NCBI GenBank assembly: GCA_003455655.1
Contig: DMQP01000181.1
Span: forward strand, 1-12,769
Origin: Treponema sp.
GTDB taxonomy: Bacteria > Spirochaetota > Spirochaetia > Treponematales > Treponemataceae
Reading direction: 5' to 3'
Length of the DNA stretch: 12,769 nucleotides
Shown here: one piece after another, positions 7,488-12,769 of the stretch
Position numbering within the stretch: the first letter of the stretch is position 1
Layout: each line of letters starts with the position of its first letter
Translations under genes and position numbers: made by a program
Notes under the pieces: generated by a model
What the model was told of the DNA's origin: nothing
Seen by the model: the letters and a program-made list of their open reading frames with translations, nothing else
The model's database searches: none

Positions 7488-7493
7488 GAAGAC

Positions 7494-8504
7494 ATGACAC
7501 ACAGCAAAAAGGCTTTTCGTTTTTTTCTTATTACAGTTTTATTTTTCTTAACTCACCATGCACTCTTTGCTTCAGGAACTCGTCCTGTTGTTACAGACAT
7601 TCAAGCACACGCAAGCGGTTCAAACAAAATAACAATTACGTGGACTATTCCTTCTTTTAGCAAAGGACAACACATTGCATACCAGCGTGTGTACAGAGCA
7701 AACAGACCCTTTACTTCTACAGCAGACTTAAGTGAACAAACGCTTCTTGCAACAGTTGACGGTTTATCTGCTTCCTACACAGACACCCTAGACGACTATC
7801 GCGAATACTACTATGCCGTTATTGCACTTGTTGCTTCAGGAGACTTTGGAACTGAAGATTTATTTTACGACGAAGAACTTGATGCTGCTCCTACTCAGAC
7901 AGAAGAGGATGCAGTTGCCTACTTACTTATACTGCCTGGTGTAAATGCAACAGTAACAGGAAGCAGAATTCCCTTACCCAGCAGAGCTTCTCTTATGAAC
8001 ACTAATTCCGAAGAGACAGCAAGTGAAAGTTCAGCACGAGAATTAAGAAACCTTCCGCTTGCATACATAAGTTTTACAGACGAAACAAATTTAGCAGGCA
8101 CACAAACAGGACCACGCACTATTTCTGAGAGAGCAGAAAAAAGTGCACAAAGACTTGCCGGTAAGCGCATTGCACCACAAGTTTTTACCGAACCCTATGT
8201 ATTCGAAGAAGATTTAGTTATGCCCGCAAAAGCAACAGATGACTACGAGTTGTTTAACATTCTAAAGACAAGCTTTATACGACAAAACTGGGCAGAAGCT
8301 TCAAAACAATTACGAACTTTTCTTTCTCAAAACAGAAGCGTAGAAACAGTAAAGCGCGCTCGATTTTACTTAGGTGAATGTTACTACTTTATGCAAAATT
8401 ATGCAGATGCCGTTACTTGTTTTTTAAGCACAGAAGAAGTTATGAGTCCTCTGGTACGCAAGTGGTCTGAAAACGCACTCGACTTATACCAGATTCCTCA
8501 GTAA
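7494..8504 (+). CDS. exported protein with FN3-like and TPR-like regions, function unknown
   Basis: I do not recognise a named family for this 336-residue protein. The first 28 residues form a clear signal peptide: basic M-T-H-S-K-K, a hydrophobic FFLITVLFFL core, and a likely cleavage after A-L-F-A or S-G. There is no lipobox cysteine, so it should be periplasmic or surface-exposed rather than a lipoprotein. Residues about 31-116 look like a fibronectin type III fold (ITITWTIPSF, YQRVYRANRPF, YREYYYAVIALV). Residues about 118-245 are acidic and low in predicted structure. Residues about 250-330 resemble a short TPR or YbgF/BamD-like helical repeat (NILKTSFIRQNWAEASKQL, RARFYLGECYYFMQNYADAV). 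The ATG at 7494 is chosen over an in-frame ATG at 7440 because the latter would put the promoter inside the gene and spoil the signal peptide. It converges on the TPR gene with a 4-bp gap. Confidence 0.85.
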   Translation: MTHSKKAFRFFLITVLFFLTHHALFASGTRPVVTDIQAHASGSNKITITWTIPSFSKGQHIAYQRVYRANRPFTSTADLSEQTLLATVDGLSASYTDTLDDYREYYYAVIALVASGDFGTEDLFYDEELDAAPTQTEEDAVAYLLILPGVNATVTGSRIPLPSRASLMNTNSEETASESSARELRNLPLAYISFTDETNLAGTQTGPRTISERAEKSAQRLAGKRIAPQVFTEPYVFEEDLVMPAKATDDYELFNILKTSFIRQNWAEASKQLRTFLSQNRSVETVKRARFYLGECYYFMQNYADAVTCFLSTEEVMSPLVRKWSENALDLYQIPQ

Positions 8505-8508
8505 GTAA

Positions 8509-10668
8509 TTATCGAATTGAACGAATCATTTCTATAAGCGGAGTTTCTGTTGCGGCAACCATAAGGTCTTCACGAACTGCCTCACGGTTAGCTTCTTTTG
8601 CTGCTTCTGTTGCAGCATTACCGTCAGCATCTCCAGCAGGACGAGTGTCGGTAAGAACTGAACCGTCTGCATCTTGTGTTTCTTTCGAAGGAAGTTTTAC
8701 CAGCACCAGTTCATCGTCATCATTAAGTACATCGTAGAAACCGCGTTTTGTAAATGTTCCCGAAGAAAGCTCTTCATCAACAACTTCTGCAACATAAGTT
8801 CCTACAATGTCAGATTCACGATAAAAAATTCCTGGACCAGAATCGACAGTAGAAATTGTTCCGCGACGCACGACTTCAAACTCTGCACCTTTTTCTATAC
8901 CGTCATTTTTTCCTAAATCGGTAAGAATGGTTTTTGACGCGTGAGCAAGCACTCTTCCTCTAATGGGTAAAAGTGCAAGCAGTGACTGTCTGAATCTTCT
9001 AAGGGCACTTGCAAGGCGAGCGTTACCTGTTCGGTAAACAGACAAGTCTGCAGTTTTTGTTCCCGTACGAGCAGAATAAACTGTTCCTGCAATACGAACA
9101 GACCGCTCCATTTCTTCAACCGAAAGAATTACAAAGTAATCTTTTCCAGCAGCACGAGCAAGCCTATAGGCTTCTCCGTAACCAGACACCGCTGCAGAAT
9201 CAACTTCGACAGCAGTTGTTGCTTCTCCTCGGAAGATATCACAAACAGCCTGTGTAACAATGCGTTCTGCATCTGGGTGAATAAGTTGAACATCATCAAC
9301 TACATAGTAAACAGAAATGTTCCAGCGAGTTTTATCAAGATAGAAAGGATCGACATTCCAAGTGTGAGCAAGATTTTCTATCATCATACTGTCAAGCGCT
9401 TCAATATAATCTTCGTTTTCAACTTGCTGACTTGATTTTTTTATTACGGGAGAATTTTCATCGGTTTGAACGAAAGAAGACAAATCTACTTCAGGTCGGT
9501 TTTCTTCAATAAAGCGAATCTGTTGCAAATACGATTCCCACAGTTTGTCGCGAGAAAGAAGAGATGCATATTTTTGACGAGCAGCACTTCCTAAAGGATC
9601 AATCGTAAGAGCACGCTGATATTCATAACGTTCAAAAGGTCCTTTAAAGTCACGTTTGTATTCTGCGGCTTTTGCAATATGATAGGCGGCCCATGTTGAA
9701 CGACGAGCATCTTCTATAGGCAAGTTTTGATCTACTATTTGTTCCAAAGCAAGACGCATTATTTCATCTTGAGGATTAAGAGAAAGACCTGTGTTAAACG
9801 AAGCTATTGCTTTTTCTATTTGACCCTGTTGCGTTTGTGCTAAACCTTTTAAGTACCAGGCATCACTCAAGGAACGATTATGCAAAATACGATAGTCGCA
9901 CATGTCTACAACTTCGGCATAACGCTTTTGGGCATACAAAATATCTGCAAGCAATTTATATGCTGCATCGTAAGAAGAATCAATTTGAATTGCACTACGG
10001 GCTCTGCGTTCTGCATCAACAAAATCATTTCTGCGCAAGGCGAGATAAGCTGCTAAAAAATGAACCTGTGCATTTCCCGAATGATACTGCAAAGCCTGAT
10101 TCACATAACGCTGAGCAACAGCATCTTTTCCTAACTCTGCACTTACCAAAGCAAGACTAAGCAAAGCCTTACGGTTAGTTCCATCACGCTTAAGCGCATC
10201 AAGATACATACTTTCTGCACTGGACAAAGAACCGTTAAACAAACTTAACTGAGCAAGACCAAAGCGAGACTCAACATCGTTGGGGTAACGAGACAGCACT
10301 TCGTTAAAAACAGTTTTTGCATCATCTAAACGACCAAGGGAAATAAGTGCCATTGCTTTAAGATTTTGAATATCGCTGTAACGAGCGGTAAACTTCAATG
10401 CTTCATCACAATACTGAACACACAGTTCAAACTGATCTAATTCATAAGAACATTGAGCAAGGGCATGCCAAGCATCTGAGTAGCGTGGGTTTATGTCCAG
10501 TGCTTCTCGGTAAGATTCAATTGCACGGTAATAGTTTGCTGCAGACTGAAAGTTTTGACCTTCGTTATACAGTGACAGAGCCGACTTAGACTGAGCACTT
10601 ACGCATACAGCAAAAAAAGCACATACAGTCACAGATGCAAACCGTTTTATTATTTTTACTCCACCCAT
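8509..10668 (-). CDS. exported TPR-repeat protein with FlgT/LpoB-like C-terminal region
   Basis: A 719-residue protein with a signal peptide (basic start, hydrophobic VTVCAFFAVCVSA, likely cleavage after S-A near residue 25). Tandem tetratricopeptide repeats fill about 28-365; good examples are SAANYYRAIESYREALDINP (42-61), the unit at 101-130 (SLGRLDDAKTVFNEVLSRYP) and the unit at 268-299 (GQIEKAIASFNTGLSLNP). Residues about 445-565 recall LpoB/CsgG-like periplasmic domains (V-D-D-V-Q-L-I-H-P; D-Y-F-V-I-L-S-V-E). Residues about 568-660 contain RGRVLAH...LGKNDGIEKGAEFEVVRRG, similar to the FlgT C-terminal small beta-domain. These two domain calls are from pattern memory and are tentative. The tail (661-700) is Ala/Asp/Glu-rich. 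GGGAGG precedes the ATG by 6 nt and lies in the loop of a small CTGC/GCAG hairpin (10671-10687). The gene is last in the pgpH-ybeY-corC operon, 20 bp after corC, as in T. pallidum by my recollection. It is likely a periplasmic scaffold. Confidence 0.88.
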   Translation of the reverse strand: MGGVKIIKRFASVTVCAFFAVCVSAQSKSALSLYNEGQNFQSAANYYRAIESYREALDINPRYSDAWHALAQCSYELDQFELCVQYCDEALKFTARYSDIQNLKAMALISLGRLDDAKTVFNEVLSRYPNDVESRFGLAQLSLFNGSLSSAESMYLDALKRDGTNRKALLSLALVSAELGKDAVAQRYVNQALQYHSGNAQVHFLAAYLALRRNDFVDAERRARSAIQIDSSYDAAYKLLADILYAQKRYAEVVDMCDYRILHNRSLSDAWYLKGLAQTQQGQIEKAIASFNTGLSLNPQDEIMRLALEQIVDQNLPIEDARRSTWAAYHIAKAAEYKRDFKGPFERYEYQRALTIDPLGSAARQKYASLLSRDKLWESYLQQIRFIEENRPEVDLSSFVQTDENSPVIKKSSQQVENEDYIEALDSMMIENLAHTWNVDPFYLDKTRWNISVYYVVDDVQLIHPDAERIVTQAVCDIFRGEATTAVEVDSAAVSGYGEAYRLARAAGKDYFVILSVEEMERSVRIAGTVYSARTGTKTADLSVYRTGNARLASALRRFRQSLLALLPIRGRVLAHASKTILTDLGKNDGIEKGAEFEVVRRGTISTVDSGPGIFYRESDIVGTYVAEVVDEELSSGTFTKRGFYDVLNDDDELVLVKLPSKETQDADGSVLTDTRPAGDADGNAATEAAKEANREAVREDLMVAATETPLIEMIRSIR

Positions 10669-10688
10669 TGCTGCCCTCCCAAAGCAGG

Positions 10689-11495
10689 TTATTCAGACTC
10701 TTCGGAATTTTCGTTATCGGTGTGATGCACTACCTTAATAACATTAACCTTATGTCCTTCCATTTCTTGAACAATAAAATCCCATCCGTTCCAAGAAACT
10801 TTTTCAAACTTAACAGGTATTTTTCCGAACAAGTCAAACACAAAACCACCCAAAGTGTCACAATCTTCTGTGGGAAAGTCTGAACCTATCATTTCGTTTA
10901 AATCATCAAGAGAGACTCTTCCATCACAAATCCACACATCGTTTCCTAAAGAAATAATGTCTTCTCGTTCGTTGTCAAACTCATCTTGAATGTCGCCCAC
11001 AATTTCTTCGATAATGTCTTCCATACAGACAATACCTGAGATTCCGCCGTATTCATCAATAGCAATAGCAATATGTAAGTGCTTACGCTTAAACTCACGC
11101 AAGAGACTGTCTATACGCTTACTTTCGGGAACAAAATATGCTTTGCGAATAATTTTTTGAAGATCTATGCTTTCGTGTCTACTGATTGCGGCAATTAAAT
11201 CTTTTACATACAAAACACCAATGACATTATCAATTGAATCGGCATAAACAGGAAGACGAGAATGTCCGCTCTGTGTAATTTTAACAAGCAGTTCTTCTTC
11301 TGGCGTGTCTGCAGAAATAAAATCAACATCAATGCGGGGTACCATAACTTCTTTTACTGAAGTCTGAGATAAATCTTCAATACCCTTTATCATGTCATTT
11401 TTTTCTTCGGCAAGTAATTCTTCCTGTGCTGCTTCTGCAGATGAAGAAGAGCGTTTTTCACCTCGCTGTTTTTTTCCTAATCCAAATATCCCCAT
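10689..11495 (-). CDS. corC: CBS-domain protein, CorC/TlyC (hemolysin-like) family
   Basis: 268 residues, the soluble CorC/TlyC type without the DUF21 (CNNM) membrane domain. After a Lys/Ser-rich start come the signature V-K-E-V-M-V-P-R (47-54), a CBS pair at about 46-105 and 115-172 (SGHSRLPVYADSIDNVIGVL; IAIDEYGGISGIV, E-D-I-I-E-E-I-V-G-D-I-Q-D-E), and a CorC_HlyC transporter-associated domain at about 185-257 (D-T-L-G-G-F-V-F). The family has been linked to magnesium and cobalt efflux in enterics; its 'hemolysin' name in spirochaetes comes from TlyC and is doubtful as a function. The start ATG at 11495 is 3 nt after the ybeY stop. AGGA, overlapping the end of ybeY, is its ribosome-binding site, so the genes are co-transcribed and probably coupled. 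Confidence 0.93.
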   Translation of the reverse strand: MGIFGLGKKQRGEKRSSSSAEAAQEELLAEEKNDMIKGIEDLSQTSVKEVMVPRIDVDFISADTPEEELLVKITQSGHSRLPVYADSIDNVIGVLYVKDLIAAISRHESIDLQKIIRKAYFVPESKRIDSLLREFKRKHLHIAIAIDEYGGISGIVCMEDIIEEIVGDIQDEFDNEREDIISLGNDVWICDGRVSLDDLNEMIGSDFPTEDCDTLGGFVFDLFGKIPVKFEKVSWNGWDFIVQEMEGHKVNVIKVVHHTDNENSEESE

Positions 11496-11498
11496 ATA

Positions 11499-11984
11499 CT
11501 ATCCTATAATTTTTTCTGAGCTAAATGCTTGCATAATTTTTTTCTGAATCTTCAGCATTTCACATTCAGGCTCTGTATCTTTTTGAACATGTTCTTCGCC
11601 GTGATCCATTCCGTGCAAATGAAGCAGTCCGTGAACCAAAAGTCGTCTCAACTCTTCGTCTTCATCAACTTCAAAATACTGAGCGTTTTTGGGAAGCGTC
11701 TGCATGCTAATAATAATGTCGCCTGCTAAAAGCCACTCCTTACCCTCTTCATCTTCGTAAGACGAACCATTTTCAAAACTTAAAACATCAGTAGGTGCAT
11801 CAATGTTACGGTATTGTTTATTTAAATCCTGAATCGTTGCATCGTCACAAAACAAAACAGACAGTTCTTCGTTGTCATAGCCTTGATGTTCCATAACATG
11901 AGCAACAAAGTTTTGAACACGCTCAAGAAAGGCTTCTGAAAGTGAAAGTTCTTCCTGTGCATCAATAAGAATGCGGTTAGACAT
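11499..11984 (-). CDS. ybeY: endoribonuclease YbeY (UPF0054), rRNA maturation factor
   Basis: A 161-residue metalloprotein needed for 16S rRNA 3'-end processing and 70S ribosome quality control. The zinc motif HGLLHLHGMDH (118-128) supplies the three histidines (H118, H122, H128). The other family signatures are P-T-D-V-L-S-F-E (64-71) and L-A-G-D-I-I-I-S (86-93). Length is typical. Its ATG shares one base with the TAA of the upstream pgpH gene (TAATG). An AAGGA sequence sits about 9 nt upstream, so translation is probably coupled. The pgpH-ybeY order is widely conserved. Confidence 0.96.
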   Translation of the reverse strand: MSNRILIDAQEELSLSEAFLERVQNFVAHVMEHQGYDNEELSVLFCDDATIQDLNKQYRNIDAPTDVLSFENGSSYEDEEGKEWLLAGDIIISMQTLPKNAQYFEVDEDEELRRLLVHGLLHLHGMDHGEEHVQKDTEPECEMLKIQKKIMQAFSSEKIIG

Positions 11985-12769
11985 TACTTTTTTTCCTTTT
12001 TGTCTGATTTTTCAGACTTGTCGCTTCTTTTGTCTTTATCCTTTTCTTTTGAAGAAGGAGCTTCTGTATTTTGTTCTGCCGAAGTTTTATCTGCATCTGG
12101 GTCTTTTTGGTCGGGATACTCAATGCGTGAATGATAGTAGCCAGCAAGAATTTGTACGAATGTCTTTTGAATAACATCAAGATCTCGGAAGGTGAGCGTA
12201 CAATTATCTAACTGATGATTTTCAATTTTACCCGTGAACAACATGTGAATAAATTTTTCAAGACGAGGAACAGAAGGTTTGTCCAGTGTTCGGCAAGCAG
12301 CTTCAACGGTATCTGCAAGCATAACAACTGCACTTTCACGAGTAGAAGGCGGTGTTCCTGTATAGGCAAAATCTTCGGGACTTACAGAAGGGTCTTTTTC
12401 TTTTGCTTCGTTGTAAAAGTATGCAATAACCGAATTACCGTGATGTTCACCAATGATGTCTAAAATCTGCTGGGGTAAATGCATGGCGCGTGCACGTTCA
12501 ATTCCTTTTTTAACATGACTGCGAATAACACTTACACTGAGCGAAGGGTTAATGTCGTTATGAACATTGTGACCACTCTGATTTTCGACAAAGTATTCTG
12601 GCTGATCCATTTTTCCAATGTCGTGATAGTAAGCGGCAACTCGGGCAAGCAAAGCATTTGCTCCAATGGCACTACAGGCAGCTTCGGCAAGAGAAGCAAC
12701 CATCATAGAATGATTGTAAGTTCCGCTGGCAGTCAAAAGCAATTTTTTCATAGTGGGATTGTTCAAGTC
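11984..12769 (-). CDS. pgpH: PgpH-type 7TM-HD c-di-AMP phosphodiesterase, C-terminal part
   Basis: The frame is open to the right edge (visible start D-L-N-N-P-T-M), so the extracellular and 7TM regions lie outside. The 261 visible residues hold the cytoplasmic HD domain, which in PgpH hydrolyses c-di-AMP to pApA. Counting from the window edge, metal and substrate residues are H20 (GTYNHSMMV), H49-D50 (AAYYHDIGK), H85 (S-H-V-K-K-G), H109-H110 (IGEHHG) and D153 (VMLADTVEAA). The domain ends with the family motif Y-H-S-R-I-E-Y-P. It is followed by about 40 residues rich in Lys, Asp, Glu and Ser, ending K-E-K-K, which are probably disordered and are unusual for the family. TTG at 12766 is an internal leucine, not a start. 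The stop overlaps the ybeY start by one base. The catalytic HD residues are intact. Confidence 0.93.
   Translation of the reverse strand, partial: DLNNPTMKKLLLTASGTYNHSMMVASLAEAACSAIGANALLARVAAYYHDIGKMDQPEYFVENQSGHNVHNDINPSLSVSVIRSHVKKGIERARAMHLPQQILDIIGEHHGNSVIAYFYNEAKEKDPSVSPEDFAYTGTPPSTRESAVVMLADTVEAACRTLDKPSVPRLEKFIHMLFTGKIENHQLDNCTLTFRDLDVIQKTFVQILAGYYHSRIEYPDQKDPDADKTSAEQNTEAPSSKEKDKDKRSDKSEKSDKKEKK

Noticed and set aside
7440..7493. Earlier in-frame ATG for the FN3/TPR gene
   Set aside because: It would place the consensus promoter inside the coding region, has no ribosome-binding site, and puts an 18-residue extension in front of a clean signal peptide.
10456..10473. On the minus strand, a sigma-54-like TTGGCATGCCC-TTGCT element
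   Set aside because: The GG and GC dinucleotides are separated by 9 rather than 10 bases, and it lies inside the TPR coding sequence facing no gene start.

Overview
The window looks like a piece of a spirochaete chromosome, most probably a Treponema. The evidence is the run pgpH-ybeY-corC/tlyC-TPR protein on the minus strand, which as I recall matches the T. pallidum TP0651-TP0648 order, together with an AT-leaning composition, a treponeme-style sigma-54 factor and several exported TPR proteins. The large intracellular family 2 glycosidase suggests a host- or gut-associated species that uses plant or host glycans. The genus is an inference; no rRNA or other marker is present.

Layout. (1) 1-912, plus: the 3' part of a RecQ helicase that goes from the zinc-binding motif almost directly into the HRDC domain. 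(2) 917-5602, minus: a DUF1015 gene followed without a gap by a 1133-residue GH2 beta-galactosidase-like enzyme, a translationally coupled pair. (3) 5603-5648: a compact divergent promoter region between DUF1015 and rpoN. (4) 5649-7046, plus: rpoN (sigma-54). (5) 7058-7348, minus: hpf (ribosome hibernation factor), convergent with rpoN. (6) 7349-7493: a 145-bp divergent promoter region with two good sigma-70-type promoters. (7) 7494-8504, plus: an exported protein with an FN3-like and a TPR-like part. (8) 8509-12769, minus: TPR protein, corC/tlyC, ybeY and the C-terminal part of pgpH, tightly packed as an operon whose start lies beyond the right edge.

How the genes fit together. PgpH (c-di-AMP hydrolysis), YbeY (rRNA processing and ribosome quality control) and HPF (ribosome dimerisation or hibernation) concern nucleotide signalling and ribosome state. 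CorC and the two exported TPR proteins point to the envelope. RpoN is a global regulator. The DUF1015-GH2 pair looks metabolic. No mobile element, CRISPR array, tRNA or rRNA was seen, and no gene-free stretch exceeds 145 bp.

The most interesting signal is transcriptional. Two plus-strand genes (rpoN and the FN3/TPR gene) have a near-consensus extended -10 box ending exactly 6 bp before the ATG, and neither has a Shine-Dalgarno sequence, so both mRNAs are predicted to be leaderless. Genes inside the operons, and hpf, have ordinary Shine-Dalgarno sequences. All three convergent gene pairs are separated by only 4, 11 and 4 bp.
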